A stretch of 64,000 nt of DNA from Lentisphaera profundi (lineage in GTDB: Bacteria > Verrucomicrobiota > Lentisphaeria > Lentisphaerales > Lentisphaeraceae): positions 1,922,001-1,986,000 of the forward strand of contig NZ_CP117812.1 in assembly GCF_028728065.1 (NCBI RefSeq), written 5' to 3'. Below the pieces are notes generated by a model. The model saw nothing but the letters and a program-made list of their open reading frames with translations, searched no databases and was not told the DNA's origin. Within the stretch, counting starts at the first letter, position 1. The number at the start of each line of letters is the position of its first letter. The translations under genes and the position numbers were made by a program. Of the stretch, positions 8,987 through 17,339 are shown piece by piece.

Positions 8987-11900
8987 GCCGAGGCTCAAAT
9001 AAAGATATAGAGAAAGGACCTATCGCATGGATGGTGCTAAACCCCGTTGCATCCAATCTCATTATGATTGCGCTACTTGTTGGCGGACTTTTCACTGCTA
9101 ATAAAATTAAACAAGAAGTTTTCCCTGACTTCGATTTAGATACGGTCTCGGTATCGATTGCTTACCCTGGCGCAAGTCCTGAAGAAGTCGAAAAAAGTAT
9201 TATCCGCGCCATTGAGGAAAATATACAAGGCATTGAAGGGATTAAAGAAGTCAACTCAACTGCATCTGAAGGCAATGCTTCGATAACAATTGAACTGCTT
9301 GAAGGCCATGAACGAATGAAGGTCTATCAAGATATTCAACAAGAAGTCGATCGCATCCGTACCTTTCCCGAAGAGATTGAACGACCTGAAGTCAAATTAC
9401 GCAGTCACCGCAGAGATGTATTTGACATCGCAGTCTATGGAAATGTTAATGAACGACTCTTGGCCGATCAGACAGAAATCTTACGTAGCCGCCTGCTCAG
9501 CAGTGATCAAATTAGCCAAGTCGACATTACTGACATGCGCAATCACCAAATCACTATATCTATCAGTCGAGATACTTTAGATCGTTATAAACTTACACTT
9601 GATCAAGTGGCTACCATCATCCGTAAACAAAGTGTCGAAATCCCTGGCGGAGGAATTCGCACTGAGAATGGCGAACTCCTCTTACGCATGAAAGAAAGGC
9701 GTGATTATGGCGAACAATTTGCAAAAATCCCCATCATTAGTCTAGCCAATGGTGACGTCGTCTTACTCGAGGATCTAGGACGTATAAAAGATGGCTTTAA
9801 CGAAGACCAGGATAAAATCACTTTTTGGAACGGCTTGCCAGCACTCAATATTAGCATCTATCGCGTCGGCGAAGAAACTCCCCTATCAATCTCTTCTGAT
9901 GTTTACGACATTGTTGATGAATTCAATGCTCAAAACAAAACCGTGCAGTCAGTCATTCGCATGGATAAATCAAAGACCTATATGCAAAGAGTGAACCTCC
10001 TTAGCCGTAATGGACTTATAGGTCTCTCTTTAGTTTTACTCTCTCTGGGGCTATTCTTAGAGGCACGCCTGGCCTTTTGGGTGATGATGGGCATCCCAAT
10101 TTCATTCCTTGGTGGCTTTGTTCTATTACCAATGTTTGGCATTTCCATCAATATGATCTCTATGTTTGCCTTCCTCATGGCTTTAGGCATTGTTGTCGAT
10201 GATGCGATTGTTGTAGGTGAAAATGTGTATGAACATCGAGAACGAGGAGAAACATTCGTTCAAGCTGCCATTAATGGCACAAAAGATGTCGCTGTGCCGG
10301 TCACCTTTAGTGTCATCACTAATATTGTTACTTTTCTCCCTCTCATGTATATGCCCGGTACAATCGGCAAAATTTGGTACACAATCCCCATTGTTGTCAT
10401 TAGTGTTTTTGCTATATCTTTATTCGAAAGCCTCTTCATCCTCCCCTCGCACTTAGCCCACTCGGAAAAACGTGAACGACTCTTCATTGGAAAAATCATC
10501 TTTAATATCCAACAAAAGTTCTCCCAGCTCTTCATGCGTGCAGTTAATAAGATTTACGGCCCCATCCTAAAATTAGCCCTCAAAAATCGCTATATTGTAC
10601 TCGCCGTGGCCTGTGCTTTTATGTTTGGGATTATTGGCTTTGTAAACAGTAAACGAATTGGCGTCGTCCCCATGATGTCGGTTGAATCAGATTTTGCTTC
10701 TGTCACTGCCTCACTCCCCTATGGCGCCCCTAAAGAAAAAAGTTTAAAAATACAAGAACAATTACTCGCTAGTGCTAAAGAAGTCGTTGCCGAAAATGGT
10801 GGGGATCAGTTATTAGTTGGCTACTACTCAAAAATTGGCGGAGGTAGTCGTACTGGTCAATCAGGACCCCATGTCACAGAAGTACTTGTCTACCTCAAAG
10901 ATCCTGAAATTCGACCCATTAGCACCGAAAAATTCACGAGTTTATGGCGGGAAAAAAGTCGTGGAATTGAAGATTTAGAATCACTTGTCTTCGAATCAGA
11001 TCGTGGGGGGCCGGGCTCGGGATCTTCACTCAGTATTGGTTTAACCCATCCAGATAATAATATCCTCGAGCAGGCATCTTTAGAATTGTCTGAGGCGCTA
11101 GCCGCTTATCCCATCGTCAAAGATATCGACCCCGGATTTTCTCAAGGCAAACGTCAATTTGATTTCACCATGCGTCCTGACGGACTTGCTTTAGGACTCA
11201 ACTCATCTGAAGTCGCCAAGCAAATCCGTCAAGCTTTTTATGGTGCCGAAGCTCTACGTCAACAACGAGGTCGCAACGAAGTTAAAGTTCTTTTGCGATA
11301 CCCGCAAGAAGAGCGGGCCACCGAACACGATCTGAACTCGATGCTCATTCAAACCAGTAACGGAAAACGCATTCCTATCAAAGAAGTTGTTGAATTCAAA
11401 AGTGGCCGCGCCTACACAAAAATTAATCGCCTTGATGGGAATCGAACGATACAAATCAAAGCCAATGTCACCCCTAAGAGTAAGAGTGAATTTATTTTAA
11501 GTGAAGTCTTAGAAAAGGACTTCCCTAAACTACAAGAAAAATACCCTGGACTCAAACAAGTGTTTAGGGGTAAACAAAAAGATTTACGAGAAGGCGTCAA
11601 CTCACTTAAAGTTAGTTTTTTGATTGCACTCTTCGGGATTTATACTTTGCTAGCTATCCCCTTCAGAAGTTATATTCAACCACTTATTATCATGTTATGT
11701 ATTCCTTTTGGCATAGGTGGAGCCGTTCTTGCTCACTCAATAATGGGCTTTCCTTTAAGCTTAATTAGCTTCATGGGTATCATTGCACTTTCTGGAGTTG
11801 TTATCAATGACTCATTAGTGCTTATCGACTATGCTAACAAGCAAGTAAGAAAAGGTAAGAATGCCGAAGAGGCCATACTCCTTTCAGGAATAAGACGCTT

Positions 11901-12126
11901 CCGTCCTATTTTACTCACCACTATCACTACCTTCTGTGGTTTAGGACCCATGATCCTAGAAACCTCCCGTCAAGCACGTTTTCTAGTACCCATGGCTATA
12001 TCTTTAGGGCTAGGAATCGTTTTCGCCACTGTCGTAATGCTAGTACTTGCTCCTGCTATGTATTTAATCGTTAACGATTTAAGTATTTTAATGAAGTCCA
12101 AAAAAAAGCCTGATTTAAGTAAATAA
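8983..12126 (+). CDS. RND family efflux pump, inner-membrane subunit
   Basis: Proton-driven RND transporter of 1047 aa, the size of AcrB-like pumps. One membrane helix near residue 25 is followed by a large periplasmic loop (FPDFDLDTVSVSIAYPGASPEEVEKSI), then a helix cluster with GIVVDDAIVVGENVYEHRERG; the Asp pair at residues 406-407 matches the proton-relay Asp pair of RND pumps. The second half repeats this layout and ends with helices around GVVINDSLVLIDYANKQ. The gene is third in the operon with the channel and adaptor; substrates cannot be predicted. The downstream TetR gene probably controls the operon. Confidence 0.94.
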   Translation: MSRGSNKDIEKGPIAWMVLNPVASNLIMIALLVGGLFTANKIKQEVFPDFDLDTVSVSIAYPGASPEEVEKSIIRAIEENIQGIEGIKEVNSTASEGNASITIELLEGHERMKVYQDIQQEVDRIRTFPEEIERPEVKLRSHRRDVFDIAVYGNVNERLLADQTEILRSRLLSSDQISQVDITDMRNHQITISISRDTLDRYKLTLDQVATIIRKQSVEIPGGGIRTENGELLLRMKERRDYGEQFAKIPIISLANGDVVLLEDLGRIKDGFNEDQDKITFWNGLPALNISIYRVGEETPLSISSDVYDIVDEFNAQNKTVQSVIRMDKSKTYMQRVNLLSRNGLIGLSLVLLSLGLFLEARLAFWVMMGIPISFLGGFVLLPMFGISINMISMFAFLMALGIVVDDAIVVGENVYEHRERGETFVQAAINGTKDVAVPVTFSVITNIVTFLPLMYMPGTIGKIWYTIPIVVISVFAISLFESLFILPSHLAHSEKRERLFIGKIIFNIQQKFSQLFMRAVNKIYGPILKLALKNRYIVLAVACAFMFGIIGFVNSKRIGVVPMMSVESDFASVTASLPYGAPKEKSLKIQEQLLASAKEVVAENGGDQLLVGYYSKIGGGSRTGQSGPHVTEVLVYLKDPEIRPISTEKFTSLWREKSRGIEDLESLVFESDRGGPGSGSSLSIGLTHPDNNILEQASLELSEALAAYPIVKDIDPGFSQGKRQFDFTMRPDGLALGLNSSEVAKQIRQAFYGAEALRQQRGRNEVKVLLRYPQEERATEHDLNSMLIQTSNGKRIPIKEVVEFKSGRAYTKINRLDGNRTIQIKANVTPKSKSEFILSEVLEKDFPKLQEKYPGLKQVFRGKQKDLREGVNSLKVSFLIALFGIYTLLAIPFRSYIQPLIIMLCIPFGIGGAVLAHSIMGFPLSLISFMGIIALSGVVINDSLVLIDYANKQVRKGKNAEEAILLSGIRRFRPILLTTITTFCGLGPMILETSRQARFLVPMAISLGLGIVFATVVMLVLAPAMYLIVNDLSILMKSKKKPDLSK

Positions 12127-12149
12127 AACAAATTAATTGAAGTATCCAT

Positions 12150-12195
12150 TTGAATACATGCTATTCTATGTTAAGATTTAGTTAATATTAACTAA
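12150..12195 (+). promoter_or_regulatory. tetR promoter and palindromic operator
   Basis: A perfect 18-bp palindrome, TTAGTTAATATTAACTAA at 12178-12195, lies 15 bp before the TetR-family start codon. Just upstream, TTGAAT (12150-12155) and TAAGAT (12172-12177) with a 16-bp spacer form a plausible promoter, so the palindrome would cover the transcription start. Such placement is typical of TetR autorepression. The palindrome is seen directly; the regulatory role is inferred. Confidence 0.55.
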
Positions 12196-12210
12196 TTCGG
12201 AGATTATCAC

Positions 12211-12861
12211 ATGGATCTATCCCACTACTCACGACAAAACACCAAAACGCGAATTTTGATTGCTGCCTCACGAGTTTTTTCTCAGAAAGGTTATGAAAAC
12301 ACCACTGTACAAGACATTTGCACCGCATCCGATGCAAATATTGCCGCTGTTAACTACCATTATAAAAGCAAAGAAAATCTCTACAAAACAGTATGGACTC
12401 ATCTGTATACAATAAATGAGGATGCAAACAATGAAATCTTCCGAGATGACCTCGATCCTGAACTACAACTTCGTCACTTTGTCAGTAATCGCGTGAAATC
12501 TACTTCTGATGAAGGTGAATTAGGCTTTTTGTCAAAGCTTATTTCTTATGAACTCAACAGCCCTAGCCCCAGCTATGACTACTTATATGAAACATATATT
12601 CAACAGCGTTGTAAGTGGATTCTCAACTTAGCCAATCGTCTGTCAAATAAGAGCTTATCTGATTCTACTTTGGCGCAAATATTCTTTTTTATTAATAGCC
12701 CCATTATTCGCTTGAATGATCACCTAAGTGATAAAAAACGAAGTCAAACAAATGACCCCATCAATAATGATGAGATGATTGATAATATGTATAATTATAT
12801 TTTAGGTGGAATTAAACAAATATGCCAAGAACAACAGCAGCAGAAACCACTTATTTCTTAA
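12211..12861 (+). CDS. TetR/AcrR family transcriptional regulator
   Basis: The N-terminal region (TKTRILIAASRVFSQKGYENTTVQDICTASDANIAAVNYHYKSKENLYKTVW, residues about 11-62) is a standard TetR helix-turn-helix; the NYHY-KSKENLY end is typical. The C-terminal ligand domain is similar in layout to CecR/YbiH-type regulators (DUF1956), which often regulate efflux genes. The gene is 84 bp behind the RND pump, has its own palindromic operator, and overlaps the 3' end of the convergent sigma-factor gene by 11 bp. A role as local repressor of the efflux operon is inferred from position. Confidence 0.88.
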   Translation: MDLSHYSRQNTKTRILIAASRVFSQKGYENTTVQDICTASDANIAAVNYHYKSKENLYKTVWTHLYTINEDANNEIFRDDLDPELQLRHFVSNRVKSTSDEGELGFLSKLISYELNSPSPSYDYLYETYIQQRCKWILNLANRLSNKSLSDSTLAQIFFFINSPIIRLNDHLSDKKRSQTNDPINNDEMIDNMYNYILGGIKQICQEQQQQKPLIS

Positions 12862-13675
12862 TCTCATCCAAATGCCGAGAGAGCTTCTTCAAGGCTTTAT
12901 GTTGAATTTGCCTTACCCGCTCTCGAGTTCGTCCGATGAGCTCACTTATTTCGTCTAAAGTATGTTGATCTCCTCCATCGAGGCCATAGCGCATACTGAT
13001 AATAAGCTTCTCTCTTTCTGATAAATGCTTCTCTACACATTCCTCTAGAAGGTTTTTAACATCTCTTTCATCCATTTCCCCACCGGGAATCGATGCCATT
13101 AAATCTGGCAACATATCTTCTAAAACGCCACCCTCGCCATCTTTCAAGCTTGTGCTTAGCGATATAGCAGGAGACGTTGCCGCTACTTTTAAATTGTGTA
13201 CCGATCGCGGGGATATATCTGCGGCTTCCGCAATTTCAGCTTCACTTGGCACTCTACCAAGTTCTTCAGCTAAATGCATGGCAACTCTTTGAATTTTATA
13301 CATTTTAACTGCTGATTGTACGGGGATGCGAATGACACGACTTTGTTCCGCAACACAGCGACGAATAGCTTGCTTAATCCACCAAGCTCCATAAGAAGAA
13401 AATTTCGCCCCCATGCCTGGCTTAAACTTTTCGACCGCTTTCATTAGGCCTATATTGCCCTCAGAAATTAAATCGGCTAAAGGGACTCCCAAAGATTTAA
13501 AATCATGTGCTATCTTGACAACTAAACGCAAATTTCCGACTATTAGTTGTTCCCTTGCGGTCTCTGATCCTCGTTCAATCAATTCTGCTAGTTCTATTTC
13601 ATCATCTCGAGAGATTAATGGTAATTCTGCTATATTATTCATATAACTGCGCACACTCTCGTCAATAAAATACAT
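12851..13675 (-). CDS. RNA polymerase sigma-70 family factor (group 2/3)
   Basis: A 274-aa sigma factor with regions 1.2 to 4.2. Region 1.2/2.1 is DESVRSYMNNIAELPLIS; region 2 contains GNLRLVVKIAHDF, LADLISEGNIGLMKAVEKF and FSSYGAWWIKQAIRR; region 3 holds RVPSEAEIAEAADIS; region 4 has LSEREKLIISMRYGL and TLDEISELIGRTRERVRQIQHKALKKL. It lacks the long region 1.1 of a housekeeping RpoD, so it is an alternative RpoS/RpoH/SigB-like factor. It directly follows the YgfZ-TPR gene (8-bp gap) and overlaps tetR convergently. The regulon cannot be told from this window. Confidence 0.9.
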   Translation of the reverse strand: MYFIDESVRSYMNNIAELPLISRDDEIELAELIERGSETAREQLIVGNLRLVVKIAHDFKSLGVPLADLISEGNIGLMKAVEKFKPGMGAKFSSYGAWWIKQAIRRCVAEQSRVIRIPVQSAVKMYKIQRVAMHLAEELGRVPSEAEIAEAADISPRSVHNLKVAATSPAISLSTSLKDGEGGVLEDMLPDLMASIPGGEMDERDVKNLLEECVEKHLSEREKLIISMRYGLDGGDQHTLDEISELIGRTRERVRQIQHKALKKLSRHLDEIKK

Positions 13676-13683
13676 ACTAAGCC

Positions 13684-15345
13684 CTAGTTTAATTGTTGTA
13701 GAAGCATCTCCATTTCTTGTTTTGGCATTAACTCACCTTTCTCATGTGCAATTACAATGCCTTTTAACAAGAGGGACTTAGCCTCTTCTTCTCTTTTCAC
13801 TAGTATATAGGCTCGAGCTAGCAAAGTACAGCAAACGGAATAATCTCTTTTAAGCTCCAGGCATTTTTCTAAATATTTTATTGCTTCATCTGCCTGCTTA
13901 AGCTCTAAGGCAATTTTTCCTAAGCCAAAATTAGCCGCTAAGTCGTCAACATCTATTTCTAAGACTTCATTAAACATCCCTCGACGTCTTTCACGCTCAG
14001 CATTCGCCGCTGTTTCTAAATCTTTATTATTAATTTTTTGCTTACGTTTAGCAGCCGCTATGCGAAATGTGGTCAATGTCCCTTCTTGCTTCTCTGCTTC
14101 AGCTTCATCTATCATGCCCTTTTTCATATAAAAAACAGAAAGATTGGTGTAGGCCATTACAGTATTGGGGCTGAGCTCCTTAAGTCGTTTCATCAGTTCT
14201 ATTGCTTCATCAAAACGTTCATGCCGTGAAAGCAAGACACCCAAAGCCTCATAGGCATCTTGATAACTAGGATCTAAATACAAGGCCCGCTTCAATAAAG
14301 GCTCCGCGGCAATATCTTGTACTTCATCTGATGTCGCAAATAACTCTAGGGCTTGATAATAACATTCGCGCGCAAGCTCTATTGCATTGCTTTCCGCAAC
14401 AGGAGGCAAAGAACTCACATTCCCTTTATATTCTTGACACTCACTATCAATAAAACTCACACTCATGCCAGGTTCACGAAACTTTTTATTTAGATAGACA
14501 TAAAGAATGAATTTTTTTAAGACTGGTGACCAAGTTTGACTTTTATAAAGTCCAATTTTTTTGCCGTCTATTGTACATAAGAAATCATTTTGCTTGAGTT
14601 CAGCAGGAACTGAATCAACAAGGATGGCACTAAGGTAACGATTCACATTGCCTCTATACTTAACTCTTGCAACGATTTCTTGTCCCGTAAAGCATCCCTT
14701 GGTATAGGATACACAATGCAATTGCAAACCACTTTCTGGCAATAAGGTACTTTGATTATAATCAGCATCTTGAATGGGAAAACCCGCTTCCATTCGCAAA
14801 CTTTTAAATGTCTCATCGCACATTTCTAACTTAAGCGCTGGTGGCGTTTTTTCTGCTGTAATTAAAATCGCACTATCCAGACCTAGGAACCCTGCTGTTA
14901 ATAAATATTGTGAATTATGCTCGTAGATACGTCGAGCTTCTACTTGTTGAATGCCCATCTCTTTCATCATCGATGAACTTGCATCAAGTTTATATAAATG
15001 ATAAAGCTTTAATTCATTTCGCAGAGTTAAGTCTGCGTCTTCCATAATGATGTGCTTCTCTAAGTGTGCCTTCACATCATTCACCACTGATCTTGCACAC
15101 AGAAGATAAAAATTATTCTTATTAATCTTAAGTAAAAAATGATGTGAAATAATCTTTCCCTGCGGAGTCAATAAAGATGATAAATGCATACTTTTATCAT
15201 TTAATTCTTTAACATCATTGGTACTCTGCCCCTGTAGTACAGCCTCAGCATCATCTCCTTTGACCTCAAGCAGACAAAAATCCTTTAATTCATAAAACGA
15301 GCTATCTTTTTGGACATTATTATAGTTATTGAGCCAATTCATCAT
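13684..15345 (-). CDS. YgfZ/GcvT-like folate-binding protein fused to TPR repeats
   Basis: Residues about 1-320 are a YgfZ (folate-binding, Fe-S repair) protein: LKDFCLLEVKGDDAEAVLQGQSTNDV at the start and the diagnostic KGCFTGQE (about residues 215-222) followed by IVARVKYRGNVNRYL. YgfZ usually ends there (about 325 aa). Here about 230 further residues form tetratricopeptide repeats (PLLKRALYLDPSYQDAYEALG, TVMAYTNLSVFYMKKG, EAIKYLEKCLELKRDYSVC). The start codon, ATGATG, overlaps the PhoD-like gene by 20 bp. Members act with tetrahydrofolate in Fe-S protein maintenance; the TPR tail suggests a protein-binding task (inference). Confidence 0.85.
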   Translation of the reverse strand: MMNWLNNYNNVQKDSSFYELKDFCLLEVKGDDAEAVLQGQSTNDVKELNDKSMHLSSLLTPQGKIISHHFLLKINKNNFYLLCARSVVNDVKAHLEKHIIMEDADLTLRNELKLYHLYKLDASSSMMKEMGIQQVEARRIYEHNSQYLLTAGFLGLDSAILITAEKTPPALKLEMCDETFKSLRMEAGFPIQDADYNQSTLLPESGLQLHCVSYTKGCFTGQEIVARVKYRGNVNRYLSAILVDSVPAELKQNDFLCTIDGKKIGLYKSQTWSPVLKKFILYVYLNKKFREPGMSVSFIDSECQEYKGNVSSLPPVAESNAIELARECYYQALELFATSDEVQDIAAEPLLKRALYLDPSYQDAYEALGVLLSRHERFDEAIELMKRLKELSPNTVMAYTNLSVFYMKKGMIDEAEAEKQEGTLTTFRIAAAKRKQKINNKDLETAANAERERRRGMFNEVLEIDVDDLAANFGLGKIALELKQADEAIKYLEKCLELKRDYSVCCTLLARAYILVKREEEAKSLLLKGIVIAHEKGELMPKQEMEMLLQQLN

Positions 15346-16951
15346 TCTCTACATTTGGATTAAATTTATGTTCTATCCCACGACTATACATGCTAATTTT
15401 AATCTCACTCTCTAATTTGAAATAACAGTAATTAGAATAATGTAAAATCTTAGACCCTTGGCAAGAAGTCAGGTATTTACCATTTCGAGAAAAAGAGTTA
15501 TATAGACGAAACCACAAACGGGCGAGTATCGTTACTGGAGGTTTATTCTTTAATGAACTCACCACTAATTGAATAATACTTTTATCATTAAGCTCTAATT
15601 TTCTGGCAAAAGAGTAATGTACATCTCCCGAAAGAATTATGATTTTCCTGTAAGTTGAGTTCAAAATATTTTTTTCTAAGTACCTCAATGAATTCGATTC
15701 ATCACTCACCTGATCAGCAGCATGCCAACCTTCTCGATCAATTAAAGAAACGGATGACGGTAGAAACGCTAATAAACTCTGAAGACGCTCTATCGCCTCA
15801 TAAGCATAAATTGGTGACGGGCTGACAAGAATGCAGTCATTATTCTGATTATCATCTCTTAGTAATTCGTCAATTTTACTCAATTTCAATAATCCTGCGG
15901 GCAACTGAGCTGTCTCACCCCCGTAGCGATGATTACGAGTATCTAGAAAGATAAAATCTCGTGCAGCTATAGATAAGCTAAATGACCAATCAGCTTCGTC
16001 AACAAGACGTGAGGACAAGTCTTTTTGAGAACTTTGAAGCCCTACATATGAATCTATTACTTGATCGTATTCACCATACTCACCGTAATTTCCCATTGAT
16101 TGAAACAAATAGCCTACCGCATAAGCATTTGCCAAAACTTGAAATCCACATTCGTTTATGTTCTCTAACCAAAAATTATTGATTTTAAGGTCATCGCTTA
16201 CATCATGATCATCCATTTGCATATAAACAGGAACATTGGCAAAGAGTTTTCGAACTTTCGTTAAATCACTGCGATTAATGATCTTTTCATTTTTCTCCCA
16301 AAGCTCATCACTCCAAGACAAAAGATATAAGATGATGAATTCACCTAAGGACAATAAATGATTTTTAGATTTTCTACTTGTTAAACCGATAGACTTACAG
16401 AGCTTTTTCCGATTAGTTAAATTTGACACCTTAGTCTGAGGAAATCCATACTGTTTTACTAATTCGGTGATTTTCGCAAACAAGCCATCACTTATATCAT
16501 CACTATAAACTTGATCTCCAGTCAATATCAACATTTGCGGACGCTCACCACCCTGAGTAAACGCGTCTAACATCTTTGGGAGACAATCCTCTTCATGAGA
16601 TGAGAGTTTGCGGCAGGACCCTGTCAAAATACGTTCTGAGCCAAACTCAAAGGATGGATGCAAACTCAATCCATCTAAACTTAGAGATAAGTCACTTATT
16701 ATACTCTCTTGTTTATTTATTATATCGTAATGATAAGTACAGCCTTCGTCTAATTGAAGTGTCGCTCGAAATATATAAAAAAATATTTTATTGGCGAAGG
16801 GAATCTTGCGGACATCGCAACTTAGAGTGAGTGCTTTATCATTTTTAAAGACCTGAAGCGTCAGATCTAGATCTTCTTCAAGGATAATCTGTACCGAAAT
16901 AAAGTCCTTTTCAACACGTCGTAAATGCGGCCCAGATAATACGCGACACAT
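15326..16951 (-). CDS. PhoD-like metallophosphatase
   Basis: The protein has the metal-binding motifs of PhoD-type phosphodiesterases/alkaline phosphatases: LILTGDQVYSDDISDG (about residue 140), QMDDHDVSDD (about 245), FLDTRNHRYGG and a C-terminal ILSGDVHYSFA (about 438). No signal peptide is evident, unlike classical secreted PhoD, so it may act in the cytoplasm; related cytosolic PhoD-like proteins occur in many bacteria and fungi. Length is 541 aa. The ATG has a strong AGGAG site. It is upstream of, and overlaps, the YgfZ-TPR gene. The substrate is unknown. Confidence 0.85.
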   Translation of the reverse strand: MCRVLSGPHLRRVEKDFISVQIILEEDLDLTLQVFKNDKALTLSCDVRKIPFANKIFFYIFRATLQLDEGCTYHYDIINKQESIISDLSLSLDGLSLHPSFEFGSERILTGSCRKLSSHEEDCLPKMLDAFTQGGERPQMLILTGDQVYSDDISDGLFAKITELVKQYGFPQTKVSNLTNRKKLCKSIGLTSRKSKNHLLSLGEFIILYLLSWSDELWEKNEKIINRSDLTKVRKLFANVPVYMQMDDHDVSDDLKINNFWLENINECGFQVLANAYAVGYLFQSMGNYGEYGEYDQVIDSYVGLQSSQKDLSSRLVDEADWSFSLSIAARDFIFLDTRNHRYGGETAQLPAGLLKLSKIDELLRDDNQNNDCILVSPSPIYAYEAIERLQSLLAFLPSSVSLIDREGWHAADQVSDESNSLRYLEKNILNSTYRKIIILSGDVHYSFARKLELNDKSIIQLVVSSLKNKPPVTILARLWFRLYNSFSRNGKYLTSCQGSKILHYSNYCYFKLESEIKISMYSRGIEHKFNPNVENDELAQ

Positions 16952-17023
16952 GATTCTTCTCCTCTTAGATAAACTTTATTAAGGTAATAAAATTTATCAA
17001 AAAATCAATTGATATACAGAGGG

Positions 17024-17100
17024 AAATAAAAAAGACTGTTACTTACGCTAGGAGGAGGATAGGAGGTATGGAGGATAGGAATAAGCATAAGTAACAGTCC
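17024..17100 (-). ncRNA. Hairpin 1: terminator-like RNA with anti-Shine-Dalgarno loop
   Basis: On the plus strand GACTGTTACTTA (17034-17045) and TAAGTAACAGTC (17088-17099) are perfect complements. Inside lies a C/A mismatch and then GCT/AGC. Read on the minus strand the mismatch becomes a G-U wobble, giving an unbroken stem of about 16-17 bp, followed by six U, one A and three more U (17033 to 17024). The 34-nt loop (17050-17083) is almost pure pyrimidine on that strand and contains CCUCC repeatedly, including ACCUCCU at 17067-17061, the anti-SD core of 16S rRNA. It could be the end of a small RNA or an unusual terminator; expression is not shown. Confidence 0.6.
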
Positions 17101-17200
17101 ATACACACACTATGTTCCTTGATGATAATTTAACAAATAGACTTGGTGTTTTTTCTCACAAAAACTATAAATAGTACAAATCTGTATAGATAGCGGTCGC

Positions 17201-17270
17201 AAAAAAAAGCCGTTGCCTATGTAAATGGAGGGGAGGTATGGAGGAAAGGAGGATACATAGACAACGACCT
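17201..17270 (-). ncRNA. Hairpin 2: second terminator-like RNA with anti-Shine-Dalgarno loop
   Basis: Plus-strand arms CGTTG-C-CTATGTA (17211-17223) and TACATAG-A-CAACG (17254-17266) pair. On the minus strand the C/A mismatch again becomes a G-U wobble, and outer pairs (including 17210/17267 as G-U) extend the stem to about 17 bp, running into a tract of eight U (17208-17201). The 30-nt loop (17224-17253) is pyrimidine-rich on the minus strand with several CCUCC copies and shares the 14-nt plus-strand core GGAGGTATGGAGGA (17232-17245) with hairpin 1 (17062-17075). It lies 70 bp after the recO stop and could also terminate that transcript. Confidence 0.6.
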
Positions 17271-17339
17271 ATATGTAAACTACCCACAAGAAAGAAAATT
17301 ACAAGAGTTCATGATTAAAAAATGAAGATTATGTTAATG

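Larger units (their letters stand above)
16952..17339. other. 388-bp gene-free region holding two related hairpins
   Basis: No coding region can be supported here. The stretch is AT-rich apart from two purine-rich plus-strand patches, each enclosed by a long inverted repeat (17034-17099 and 17209-17268), listed separately. No clear sigma-70 promoter was found for either hairpin; the sequence between them (17101-17190) is AT-rich and could hold one on the minus strand. Confidence 0.8.

Noticed and set aside
10217-10535. Reading frames inside the RND pump and clpC genes
   Set aside because: They are out-of-frame shadows of strongly supported conserved proteins, with no start signals.
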